Assembly (NCBI GenBank): GCA_963853835.1
Contig: OY970835.1
Span: 34,422,047-34,486,046, forward strand
Direction: 5' to 3'
DNA from: Calendula officinalis
Taxonomy: Eukaryota; Streptophyta; Magnoliopsida; Asterales; Asteraceae
DNA length: 64,000 nucleotides
This document shows, piece by piece, positions 31,409 to 42,475 of this stretch. Each line of letters starts with the position of its first letter. Positions within the stretch are counted from its first letter, which is position 1. The notes under the pieces were generated by a model. It was not told the DNA's origin, made no database searches, and saw nothing but the letters and a program-made list of their open reading frames with translations. Made by a program: the position numbers and the translations under genes.

Positions 31409-34400
31409 ATGACAAATGTTGTGACAATGCCTAATATGGAAATGCATATGAAGGAAGATGTGCATATTGTGGCTATGATTTCCGAGTTGTCGGAAGTTAA
31501 TTTGGTGGGAAACGATTCAAGTGGATGGTATGTCGATACGGGTGCAACCCGTCACGTGTGTTTCAATAAAAGTTTGTTTAGCACTTTCAAAGATGTTGAA
31601 AATGGACAAAAACTTTTTATGGGAAACTCGGCTACCGCGGATATCAAAGGTGAAGGAAATGTCATCTTAAGGATGATTTCCGGAAATGATGTCACATTAA
31701 GCAATGTGTTGTATGTTCCGGCGATTTGTAAGAATCTTGTGTCCGGATGGTTGCTTACTAAGTTTGGATTTCGAGTTGTGGTCGAATCCGATAAAATTGT
31801 GTTATCAAAATGTGGAATGGATGTTGGTAGGGGTTATGCCCTTAATGGTATGTTCAAATTAAATTTGAGAAATTTTAAACGAAATTTTAATAAAAATGTT
31901 ACTAATGTCGTTCATTTACTTGAAACGTCAAATGTTTGGCATGGTCGTTTAGGACATGTAAATTTTAATTCAATTCGTCGTTTAATTAAATTAAATAGCA
32001 TACCAACATTCCATATTGATTCGAATCACAAATGCAACACGTGTGTTGAAGCCAAACTTACGAGAACATCATTTCGATCGGTTGAAAGAAATACCGAACC
32101 ACTTGATATGATTCATACGGATGTGTGTGATTTGAAATCAATTCCTACCATGGGTGGTAACAAGTACTTCATTACGTTCATTGATGATTGTACTAAATAT
32201 TTCTATGTATACTTACTTAAGAGTAAGGATGAAGCAATTGAGAAATTCATTTTGTATAAAAATGAGGTTGAAAACCAACTTAATAAGAAAATCAAGGTTG
32301 TACGAAGTGATCGAGGAGGTGAATATGTTTATCCTTTTGCGACATTATGCTCTCAAAATGGAATAAGACATGAATTCACTGCTCCTTATTCGCCACAGCA
32401 AAACGGTATTGCCGAGCGAAAGAATCGTACCTTGAAAGAGATGGTTAATGCCATGCTTATAAGTTCGGGGTTAAACCACGAAATGTGGGGGGAAGCCATT
32501 TTGTCGGCTAATTATCTTTTAAATAAGATACCACGTAAGGAAAAGGATGAAACACCGTATGAACTTTGGTTTGGAAGAAAACCTTCGTATAAGTACTTAC
32601 GAGTGTGGGGGTGCCTTGCTAAGGTAGCCATTCCTCTTCCTAAGACTCAAAAGATTGGGTCTAAAACGGTTGATTGCATATTTATTGGTTATGCACATCA
32701 TAGTAGTGCCTATCATTTTCTTGTGCATGAATCTAAGATTCCCGATATACACAAAAATACGATTATGGAATCAAGGAATGTGTCATTCTTTGAAAATGTG
32801 TTTCCTTGTTTAGACAAAGAACAGGGAAGTTCGTCTACACGTGTTGACGAAGTTGTCCATGATGAGAGACAACAACAACCTCAATTAGAAGAGGTTGAGC
32901 CTAGAAGAAGTAAAAGGGCAAGGATTGAAAAATCCTTTGGTTCGGACTTTGTCACCTATATGGTAGAAAGTGAACCAAGGACCTACCGTGAAGCGGTAAC
33001 TTCTTCGGAAGGACCTCAATGGAAAGAAGCCATTAAAAGCGAGATAGATTCTATCTTACAAAACCATACGTGGGAGCTAGTTGATCTTCCTCCGGGTTGT
33101 AAAACTTTAGGCTACCGATGGATTTTTAAGAAAAAGATGAAAGCGGATGGTTCCATTGATAAATACAAAGTGAGGTTGGTGATCAAAGGATATAGACAAC
33201 GAGAAGGTCTAGATTACTTTGATACCTACTCACCGGTTACGCGAATAACATCAATTCGGATGATACTTGCGATTGCTTCCATAAGAAATCTAGAGGTTCA
33301 TCAAATGGATGTGAAAACCGCCTTTCTAAATGGTGATTTAGAAGAGGAGATTTATATGGAACAACCGGAAGGCTTTATTGCTCCCGGTCAAGAGGCAAAA
33401 GTATGTAAACTCGTTAAATCATTGTATGGATTGAAACAAGCTCCTAAACAATGGCACCAAAAGTTTGACAATGTCATGCTAGAAAGTGGCTTTAAAATTA
33501 ACGAGTGTGACAAATGTGTTTATGTGAAAAACACAAGTCATGGATATGTCATCTTATGTCTTTATGTAGATGATATGCTTATCATTGGAAGCAATGATAA
33601 GATGACTCAATCTACAAAAGATATGTTGAAGTCAAGGTTTGACATGAAAGACATGGGCTTGGCGGATGTCATTCTTGGAATCAAGATTGTACGCACCCAT
33701 GATGGACTTGTGTTAACTCAAAAACACTATGTTGATAAAATTCTTGAGAATTTTAGTGGGGGAGACACTAATAAAGTTAGTACTCCAATTGACACCTCTC
33801 ACCATCTATATAAAAATAGAGGTGAAAGTGTGAATCAATTAGAATACTCAAGGATTATTGGTAGTCTAATGTACCTAATGAGTTGTACAAGACCGGATTT
33901 AGCTTATGCGGTGAGTAGGCTAAGTCGGTACACTAGTAATCCAAGTGTCGAACATTGGAAAAGTATTACTAGAGTACTTCGGTACTTGAGGTACACTAGA
34001 AATTATGGACTACATTATACTAGATATCTCGATGTGATAGAAGGATACAGTGATGCGAATTGGATATCGGATATAAAGGATTCCAAATCTACAAGTGGTT
34101 ATGTGTTTACCCTTGGAGGTGCGGCTATATCTTGGAAATCGTCCAAGCAAACGATTATAGCTAGATCCACAATGGAATCTGAGTTTATCGCCTTGGATAA
34201 AAGTGGTGAAGAGGGGGAATGGCTACGCCAATTTGTGGAATGTATTCCAAATTGGTCATTGCCTTTGTCTTCCATTTGTATACATTGTGATAGCCAATCG
34301 GCTATTGGTAGAGCCAAGAGTGCAATGTATAATGGTAAGTCAAGGCATATTCGACGTAGACATAACTCGATACGACAACTACTCTTAACTGGAGTTATCA

Positions 34401-34513
34401 CGATTGACTATGTAAAGTCAAAAGATAACATCGCGGATCCGCTTACGAAAGGCTTAAGCAAAGAGTTAGTTAATAAGTCGTCAAATGGAATGGGACTAAA
34501 GCCCTTGGAATAA
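31409..34513 (+). CDS. pol: copia pol polyprotein, array unit 3, intact, without gag
   Basis: Same 1034-residue architecture, uninterrupted. It combines Phe in KYFYVYLLK (as unit 2) with Val in KVRLV (as unit 1) and has a private Asp in TRYLDVIEGYS, where both other units have Ala. Private silent changes include GAACAGGG near 32820. The mixture of shared variants points to exchange between units. Confidence 0.93.
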   Translation: MTNVVTMPNMEMHMKEDVHIVAMISELSEVNLVGNDSSGWYVDTGATRHVCFNKSLFSTFKDVENGQKLFMGNSATADIKGEGNVILRMISGNDVTLSNVLYVPAICKNLVSGWLLTKFGFRVVVESDKIVLSKCGMDVGRGYALNGMFKLNLRNFKRNFNKNVTNVVHLLETSNVWHGRLGHVNFNSIRRLIKLNSIPTFHIDSNHKCNTCVEAKLTRTSFRSVERNTEPLDMIHTDVCDLKSIPTMGGNKYFITFIDDCTKYFYVYLLKSKDEAIEKFILYKNEVENQLNKKIKVVRSDRGGEYVYPFATLCSQNGIRHEFTAPYSPQQNGIAERKNRTLKEMVNAMLISSGLNHEMWGEAILSANYLLNKIPRKEKDETPYELWFGRKPSYKYLRVWGCLAKVAIPLPKTQKIGSKTVDCIFIGYAHHSSAYHFLVHESKIPDIHKNTIMESRNVSFFENVFPCLDKEQGSSSTRVDEVVHDERQQQPQLEEVEPRRSKRARIEKSFGSDFVTYMVESEPRTYREAVTSSEGPQWKEAIKSEIDSILQNHTWELVDLPPGCKTLGYRWIFKKKMKADGSIDKYKVRLVIKGYRQREGLDYFDTYSPVTRITSIRMILAIASIRNLEVHQMDVKTAFLNGDLEEEIYMEQPEGFIAPGQEAKVCKLVKSLYGLKQAPKQWHQKFDNVMLESGFKINECDKCVYVKNTSHGYVILCLYVDDMLIIGSNDKMTQSTKDMLKSRFDMKDMGLADVILGIKIVRTHDGLVLTQKHYVDKILENFSGGDTNKVSTPIDTSHHLYKNRGESVNQLEYSRIIGSLMYLMSCTRPDLAYAVSRLSRYTSNPSVEHWKSITRVLRYLRYTRNYGLHYTRYLDVIEGYSDANWISDIKDSKSTSGYVFTLGGAAISWKSSKQTIIARSTMESEFIALDKSGEEGEWLRQFVECIPNWSLPLSSICIHCDSQSAIGRAKSAMYNGKSRHIRRRHNSIRQLLLTGVITIDYVKSKDNIADPLTKGLSKELVNKSSNGMGLKPLE

Positions 34514-35069
34514 AAGTTTATGCGAAGGAAACCTAACCTAGTTGACTGGAGATCCCAAGATCTAGGTTCAATAGGACAACCTAATTGTATAAACGAAGGG
34601 ATGTCACTGTGGGGGTAACGGAATTCCTCCATACATTCTTAAAGGGAGTACATTGTACTACCTCCTAGTCCATTCCTAGTTCAGTGACAATGAGGATAAG
34701 CACTATGGCTTTTAATGATTCGTGGTAGAGAATCACCTATGTGAGAGAGAAGTGGGGTCGCTTCGAATGGGATTGTTGGGCACAATTCTTAGTAGCTCTC
34801 GCAGAACCAGGCAGTGTCCATGACCAAGACGGGCACGATAAGAGGATATGAACAAGTTAGGGAGGGTCTTCTGAGAATGTATACCGTTGTCTACACAAAA
34901 GGCGGACTCAGTTCAAGGACATCGCGTCTACTGACTGCTAGGAGACTAAGTGTGCTTCTCAAGGGAGGGTTCAAAGGCTAACACCTACCCATCCTTTGCA
35001 AGACTTGACTGTTGAACATTTATCGATGGTTTGTGGTGTTTTCAATCGATCTCTATTCATGTGGGGGAT

Positions 35070-36305
35070 TGTTGGAAAAAGTTGTGATAAAATGATTTTT
35101 CACCAACTTTGGACCTATATAATTATATATATATGTGTTATATATAGTTATTGGTTGGTAGCTATGTGTTCTCCTATATGAGAGCTACGCAACGGTATAT
35201 AGCGTGTCCAAAGTCGAGTTGTGGTGAATGAGATATCGACTCTCAAAGTAGGGTGTTTGATACAAGAAATCTTGGAAGTGGGGGATGTGGGAGAGTATCC
35301 CACATAGGAAAAAGATGAAACCATTTGTTGGTTTATAAGGTTGGAAGTTGTATGGAAGATTAAATCCTGTGCAAATAATTTGGACTGAGTTGCCCGAAAT
35401 GGCTTGAACTCGTGTACGCCCGAGCGACCTGCGGGCACGAATGCAGCTCCGAAATTCCGGGCTCGTGCGGGTCAATTTTTGCACCTCATCGACACTGCAG
35501 TTGTCTCGTACTGACCTCCTCAGTACTGATTTTTTCATACTGACCACCTCAGTACTGAACCGATCAATACCGACCTCCTCGCACTGAGTGTTCGACGTGT
35601 ACTGAGCTGCAGTCTGATACTGAGTCTGATACTGACCTGCGCAGCAGGCAGTCTCATACTGACCTGCAGTACTGGTCTGCGCAGCAGATGTCTGATACTG
35701 ACTTCCAATACTGAGTTCATGCAGTACTGATCTGCGCAGTTGGTGCCTGATACTGACCTGCGTATACTGACCTGCTGATACTGAGTTCTGATACTGACCT
35801 GCGCAGCAGCAGTCTGATACTGAGTTCTCGTACTGACCTCCAATACTGACCAGAAGGACTGACCTGAGCAGTCAGTTACGAAAACTCTGCAGTAAATGCA
35901 GTTTACAGTTTTGATTTCTTATTTAATGATAATGAATGCATTTAATGTTTTGAGTAAACATTAGTCTTCATTCTACACTATAAAAGGAGACATTTGGTCT
36001 CATTTGTAGGCACACCTTCTACACCTACTTCTTCTTTCACAGCTTTCTCTCTTAAATAAAAACACTCTAAACTTGGTTAGTGTTCTGGCTTGGATTATAT
36101 CCGGTAGTGTAAAACTACTCGGTTGTTTTACCCTGGGAAATAGACAACGAATCTATTTTAAGGGGCTCGTGAATTTCACGAGACTCAACCAAAACCTTGT
36201 ACTTGTTTGTTCTATTTAGTTTGTTTCAATCTTTTGTAAACGTATTCGTCAATTTCCCTTATTGTAATTGTATTTTATTAATGAAAATTGGTATTAGCTC
36301 CTACA
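35070..36305 (+). repeat. LTR 4 of the array (outer right)
   Basis: 1236 bp. It lacks the roughly 50-bp segment with the G run that the other three carry (junction AAATCCTGTGCAAAT near 35365). TATA box 35979-35986. It shares CCATTTGTTGG with LTR 1 against the inner pair. It is followed directly by the target duplication GAATG. Confidence 0.95.
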
Positions 36306-36460
36306 GAATGTTACATATACGGGCCTTAACCAAGAAAACATGATTTATTGGTTTGAGTAAGGATTACTAGTAGGGTACCCTCACAATACGCGGCGCAGAT
36401 ACCTTATACAACTATATAACATCCTGATGACTTTCTTCTATTGACTGGGTTATGCCAACA
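36306..36460 (-). repeat. outer part of the 5' LTR of the minus-strand copia remnant
   Basis: On the minus strand it begins TGTTGGCATAACCC at 36460 and runs to 36306; removing the array and one GAATG joins it to 18960-18998 and the primer-binding site. The reconstructed LTR is short, about 190 bp. The 3' partner LTR was not found. Confidence 0.6.
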
Positions 36461-36774
36461 GTTTCAGTAAACCGACTGAAAACAACTTGCCCTTTTCAAA
36501 TTGTAATAAAATAGTTATAATTGGTTCCATTCAAATTCTTTTGGTTGTAGCCACCACTCTAAGAGTCTATGGACGTTTTTCTAGAATCCTGAATTAAGTT
36601 GAATTTATTATATTTGACTCTCGATGAAAGGATACAATGTCGTTCATCTTTAAATGAACAGCCTACTTAATGGACTAATTGGACACATAACATTCCAAGG
36701 AAGCTACTAAATAACCCAATGAAATAAATATTCATAATGTGCAAGCAAAATAGCAATTTTGATCTTTCTATTCC
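36461..36774. other. spacer upstream of the GDSL gene
   Basis: AT-rich, with no recognised repeat. A promoter for the next gene would lie here but no clear TATA box stands out. Confidence 0.4.
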
Positions 36775-38172
36775 ATGGGTTTATTGCGTAACCAAATTAT
36801 ATACAAAGTTTGTTTTCTTTTTATGGTTTCAAAACACGCGAAAAGGGTCGTGTGTGATCCAATGTTTCCATGTTACTTCATTTTTGGAGACTCGCAAGCC
36901 GATGCAGGCAATAACAACCAACTGAATACTGGTGCAAAAGCTAACTACTTGCCATATGGAATAGACTATCCTAACGGACCAACTGGCCGGTTTAGTAACG
37001 GTCTCATTGCTGTCGACTTTATTGGTCAGCTCAATTTTTGTTAATCCACATAAATCAACAAATTAATGGTTACAGATCAATATACTGAAACAAATATTTC
37101 GTTTTTAACAGCAAAAGATCTTGGATTCAAGGATTTCATTCCACCCTATGCAACAGTAAAAACAGAAGATGTTCCTAAGGGGGTTAATTATGCTTCTGCT
37201 GGATCCGGCATTCTTGATGAATCTGGAGACAATTTGGTAACAAAAATGTTCATTTATATATTGTGTCGTTCGTCTTTAATCCATTATTTTTATGTTATTG
37301 ATTTTATAGGGGGAACACTTCAGCTTTAATAAACAGATACTGCACCATGAAAAAGTTATTTCTCAGATTGAGACTCTACAAAGAAATAAAACGTACACCC
37401 AACACTACCTCGGAAAGTGTCTTTACACCATTCAAATTGGAAGTAACGACTTCATAAACAACTACTTTGCTCCAAAATCTCTTGCTAAACCCCACAATGT
37501 CTCACCAGACCAATTTGCAACTACCCTCATCAACCATCTCTCACATAACTTAAATGCAAGTATCCAACATATCGTTTGATCATACATATCTTTATGGTTA
37601 TATTAACAACAAAAATGCATTTCTTCTATTATTAGTGGCTTTACAAACTGGGAGCAAGAAAATTTTCCATATCTGAGCTCGGACAAATAGGCTGCACACC
37701 TGCCGAAAAGAGACTTTTTGGCACCAGAAACGATTGTGTGAAAGAAATCAACGATGCTTTGAATATATTTAATGTTAAGCAGCTGACTCTTGTTGTTGAT
37801 CTTAACAGTACTCTGCCCAACGCCATGTTTGTTGTTCCAGATTTAAACATTCCTACATCTGGTCTTCCTAATTTCAATGGTAGGTTGCTAGAAATTAACC
37901 TTCATACACACCAAATTAAAATCCATTTGGAAGTTTTATGGTAATTATATCTACTTATGGTGTTAAGTTTTATGTTTCTAGGTACATTGGTGACCAACAC
38001 TCCGTGTTGCAAAGTATCAACTAAATTGATTACAAGAGGGCAGTGTCTTCCGACCAAAGTAACATGCTCTGGCCGAGGCACACAATGGTTTTTTGATGGA
38101 TTTCATTCCACTGAGTTTGCAAACAAATTTATTTCAACACAAATGCTGCTTGCTATCTCTCACTTAGTTTGA
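36775..38172 (+). pseudogene. GDSL esterase/lipase (SGNH hydrolase), five exons, probable frame break
   Basis: Exons 36775-37024, 37112-37236, 37310-37559, 37636-37879, 37982-38172. Block I FGDSQADAGNNN holds the nucleophile Ser, then GPTGRFSNG, block III IGSNDFINNY, GARKFSISELGQIGCTP and block V FFDGFHSTEFAN with the catalytic Asp and His. Such enzymes are usually secreted and hydrolyse acyl esters (cutin, lipids, acetylated metabolites). Exons 1-2-3 and 4-5 join in frame, but exon 3 ends one base into a codon while exon 4 must start at a codon boundary, so the gene is out of frame by one base there. The N-terminus also lacks a convincing signal peptide. Either a young pseudogene, a sequence error, or an unusual splice site. 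It lies 314 bp from the remnant LTR that carries the array. Confidence 0.75.
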
Positions 38173-38853
38173 AATTACAATACCAGACTTATACTTGGAA
38201 TATTAGTAAGTCTTGACTTCATAAAACAAAACTAGAAGTCTTCACCATGATGTTTAATTTATCTGTTTCTTCCATGTTTTATGGTGTAATATTTAGTAAG
38301 GGTTAAATGTTTTTATATGTATCCAACATAAGTTGATATTTTTTACCAAGTATTCAATTAAAATCGTTGCTATTGTATTTATTTAACCTTCGTATCTTTA
38401 TTACGTATAGAACATTTAGGCCACTTTCCATTTAAAAACTATATATGTACCTGATGATAAAGCAAAATACGAAAAAAATTTATACAAATTTACGAGATGC
38501 TCATGAACAAAGCTCATCCTTTTATACAAATTTACGAGATGCTCATGAACAAAGCTCAAGATGCCCAAAATGTTTACCTTTACATATAGAAAGAGCCCAA
38601 ATTGCACAAATTTAAGAATTTACAATTTTATTTTTTAATTTTTTAAAGTTTTTTGTAAATTGGAGAGGCCTTGACCACAGGGTTTTCAAAGTCGATTGGG
38701 CATTCAAAAGTGAAATCAATTAATTTAAAAGTACATAGGTTAATTATAAAATCAGTACTTGTTTAACTGAAAAGCGTGTGAATCAATAAATTCAGTCAAC
38801 CGATTACTTATTAATCATCTATGAAGATAAATACATTTTACATACAATATCAT
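38173..38853. other. convergent intergenic region
   Basis: No gene. It contains a tandem duplication of about 41 bp (ca. 38478-38518 and 38519-38559), each copy with TATACAAATTTACGAGATGC. The 3' ends of the GDSL gene and the CIA30 gene face each other across it. Confidence 0.6.
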
Positions 38854-41800
38854 CTAAAGACTAACAACAGGTGTTCTTTCCAAGATTTCTTTCCCTGTAA
38901 TACCCTCCTTTAAAGACTTGAAGTATGCTTCATAATCTTTCTCAGGTGGAGGCTTCTCAGGATCTACTGTGTATTGTTCGCTAAATGGAATCACACATTT
39001 CACCTGCAACCAACACATACCATGTAACAAATATCATACATTTTGACTTTTGGTCAACGTATCACCTTTTGAATTCAAAAATGGTACGAGTTATCTATTC
39101 AAACGTTACGAATAATAAAAGTTTATAATCTTCAATTAAAGAAAACTTACGGTTAATATTACATTTTAAATAAAACATGTTTGAACGAACCTCAAAGGTC
39201 TTGTCGCATGCATACGGGCTCTCAAGAGCAGCAACACAAATTTTAGCAACCTCTTCTCTCGATATCTTACCCTACATTACACACACACACACACGTATGC
39301 TAACGGGTTAATCAACTTAAATTTTTAAGCAAAGTAAAAATGAAAATTAGGTGAAATACATACGGTTATATTGTCTCCTTGATCAAATATGAGGTCTGCT
39401 CCTGCAGGTTCCTCAGTTAGTGCACATGGCCTAACTATCGTATATGGAATCCCACTTTCCCTTATCAAATCCTCCCCCTGTAACCAAAACAAATAAAATC
39501 AACCTTAATCACATACGATTTAATTAATTATTTTAAAATCATTTTATTCTAACTAAATAAAACCTTCAACTTGAAAGTTAGAATTGATCCCAGTTCTTTG
39601 TTCATTCTGACAGCAGGTGGTTGTTTGCTTAAATCAAGTCCAGGTCTTTCAGGTCTAGTAACCCCAGCAGATCCCACGTGCACAAATCTGTGCAACCATC
39701 AACAATATCATCAGATTTGGTGCTAACTTCAACTGCAAAATGGGTTATTTTGGGTTTAGTTTTATTAATTAAATAAAGTATAATGAAACCTGGGAGTGAT
39801 GGGATCTGCTATATACGCACGTATGCTTGAAATGGGAAGCTCAAAGGGACCTTCAACAAAAGTTGGATTCAGTTTCCCATCGTATTCAAACTTGCTAAAC
39901 ATTAGCTGCAGAAGATTTTGTATTTTTTACAACTTAATTAACTTTTAAGCATGTATTAAGATTAATTAGGAAGGAAGTTTGCATGCCTGTAACGATATGA
40001 TTTGACTTGGGTCAAAGGGCTGAGCATCTGTTACAGTTTTCGCCCGGAATATTGGTCTTAAAGAAGAAAACGCCAATCGTACCTAAAATTTATAACCAAG
40101 ACTAATTACTAAATGAAACTGTTTTGTAAATTATTATAATAATTAACACAGTAATTTAAATTTATTTAGAAAACTTACTGACTGCCATTGGTCTTTAACC
40201 GTGTCAAAACCAATGGTATAACCCACAGTATCCCAATCCCGACTAGTGCGAACAATAAGCTTATAACGACGCCCATCACCTTTAAGCCGCAATTCCAAAC
40301 CATCATATGCACTCAAATTTTCTGCAACATCAAAATTCTAGAAACAATATATGCAATCGGTCAAAACAAATTCAAGATATAAATGATTTATCTATATGAA
40401 AAAATCATTCTTTAATTGTGATGACGGGACATTTCACCTTCGTCCTAACACTAGTAAAACCACCATTGTTTGCAGTTGAAACAATACCTACATGACACAT
40501 TAATATAGAAATTAGAATTATCTAAAATCTAGCATTTGTAGTTTTAGTTGACAAAAAATATAATTTTTAAACGAACCTTTAAATAAACCTGTTGGTCCAC
40601 CAGTTTCGCCACCATTGGGGACTATCTGGAAAGAACTTTCACTAACTCCTCCCATAACAACATCATCTAAAGCACCCCAAGGCAAGTCTCTAGATGAACC
40701 ATCTGTTATTTCATCAACAAACAAATCATCGAACTGATTAAAAAATATTTAAGATATTTAAATTGTAATTGCAACTGTCACATGAATCTCTAAAGAAGAC
40801 CGTACCTTCAAATCCAAAGACTAACTTTCCTGCTTTAAGTCCAACATTTTCTTTTAATGCCTTTATCAGATTTTGCATTCCGATATACTCCACCAGTTCA
40901 GGTGAATCACCCTTAATCTGTTTGTATCAGATCAACACGCACATGAGAATAAATAAATTTGAAATTAGGATAGATCAAGATTTGTTTTTTTCCAAGCAAT
41001 GAGTTCTTCACCTCTGGTTCAAAGAATTTGATCCCCTGCAATGTAAATTTTTTTGTCATTAATGTATAAAATAATCCCGAATATAATTGCTAGCTCTAAT
41101 AAAAACAAGCAAACATGAGGACTTACTTGACTGTATTTGGCGCGATCAGGAGTATCTCCTTCTTTTGGACCAACAATGACTGAAACCGCATTAATCACCT
41201 TTTTAACTCCTTTAAAGTAATCAGGAAGTAGAGTGCTTGCTTTTGTTATATCTCCAACAACCTACAAATTTTTAATCGGATAAAGTATTAATAAAGTTTA
41301 AAATCCAGTAAAATCGTTGCAAAATATTTCAACTGACCAAGTCTACATCCGGGCCTAGCATTTTTCTTGCTTTCTCTTCATTTCTGACCTGAAAGAAGCA
41401 TGATACGAGTTCAATATATTTAAGACAGATAGTTAAAATTATTATAAATTGCTTGAAAATATTATAAATTATAAGCAATTGATGTACCAATATTCTAACA
41501 GGCAACCCTTTGTTTTGCAACACAGTAACTACTCTCCTCCCAACACCACCTGTGGCACCTGCCACTAATACTATTCCAGAACCATCCATTGATTTTTCAG
41601 GCTCACTAGATGACGGACCAGACAAATTCGCAATTAGGCTTTCAAATATCTGCTTATAACAAACCAAAGCTTAAGAAAACGAAAATATAACAGAAAATGA
41701 AAATTGCTGAATTGAACGAATCCAACCTAACCTTAATTGGCGATGGAGGTCCGTTAAAGAAGAATAATGTCCTGACAAATCTGCCAATATCCCAACCCTG

Positions 41801-41983
41801 ATTTCTAGATTCTGCATACACGATTGTCCTCCGTTTGTAGCTTTTATAATCATATGAATATCGATGTTGATGAGTGATTGGCTTAATTCTGTTATTTACT
41901 TGAAGAAATGGATTACTAAGTCTTGCAGGTGAAACGCTTTGCATATCAACATTTGTTAAACCTGCCTGACCCAAAACAATCAT
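38854..41983 (-). CDS. NAD(P)-binding Rossmann / CIA30-domain protein, probably plastid (At4g18810-like)
   Basis: Fifteen exons, minus strand: 41983-41732, 41649-41488, 41388-41338, 41261-41127, 41035-41012, 40917-40806, 40702-40577, 40487-40438, 40337-40179, 40082-39987, 39905-39790, 39687-39564, 39477-39364, 39271-39191, 39003-38854; the lengths sum to 584 codons in frame. The N-terminus is rich in Ser, Arg and hydroxylated residues, as in a transit peptide. Residues ca. 110-125 hold the dinucleotide-binding loop VAGATGGVGRR, typical of atypical short-chain reductases. The middle holds the CIA30 domain (LPWGALDDVVMGGVSES; GPTGLF), followed by a second Rossmann part (GIPYTIVRPCALTEEPAG). CIA30 proteins act in complex I assembly in mitochondria; the plant fusion is known mainly by sequence and its substrate is unclear. 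Intron 10 uses a GC donor. Exon 2 may start three bases earlier. Confidence 0.9.
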
Positions 41984-42475
41984 TGGTTGATATACGTATA
42001 ATCTTACAGAGATTATACAACCCTAAACACAATTAGAGATTGAATAACAATCAAAACGTGAAAACAGAGATCAAGAGAATACAGAGACAATCACACACAG
42101 TAAACCAACTAAAAGTACGAGTAAACATCAGGAAGAACAGAAGAAGATTCGAGAGAGATCCTCAAGCAGATAATTTGTGTGTGGTGTGTAGATAATTTGC
42201 CAAACGTCGGTTCTAAAGTTTCAGAAAACACATAGATGGTCCTTAATATGAAACATTGTTACACTTTTAGTCCTTAACGCTAACTGCCGTTAGCTGTTAA
42301 AATTTAGACGACCTGTGCAAAGCACGTAATTTAGTTCTTTTACATTTTCTTTTCTTCTATTGATTATTAAATTATTTATAATTCTTTATTAACAAATATA
42401 AACCTGTTTTTTAGCATGGTCAATAGCCATAGTTCTATCTCTTTGTTTTCATTTGAAGTCACGCCCTTGAAAATT

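Larger units (their letters stand above)
18999..36305 (+). mobile_element. tandem array of a gag-less Ty1/copia element: four LTRs, three interiors
   Basis: LTRs lie at 18999-20257, 24340-25619, 29703-30986 and 35070-36305, all starting TGTTGGAAAAAG and ending CTCCTACA; the interiors between them are about 4.08 kb each. The period is 5341, 5363 and 5367 bp. Only the outer ends carry the target duplication GAATG (18994-18998 and 36306-36310); at each inner LTR the neighbour is the polypurine tract GTGGGGGAT on the left and the element leader on the right. So this is one insertion site with later head-to-tail amplification, or insertion of a ready-made multimer. Each interior encodes protease, integrase, RT and RNase H, but no gag. 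Pol sequence and 3' structure look Tork-like. Confidence 0.95.

Noticed and set aside
18999..36305. Reading the array as three independent insertions
   Set aside because: Inner LTRs are shared between neighbours and lack target duplications; only the outer ends carry GAATG.
40703..40733. Alternative acceptor for exon 7 of the CIA30 gene at 40733
   Set aside because: It breaks the reading frame; the acceptor at 40702 keeps the frame and the alignment with the CIA30 family.
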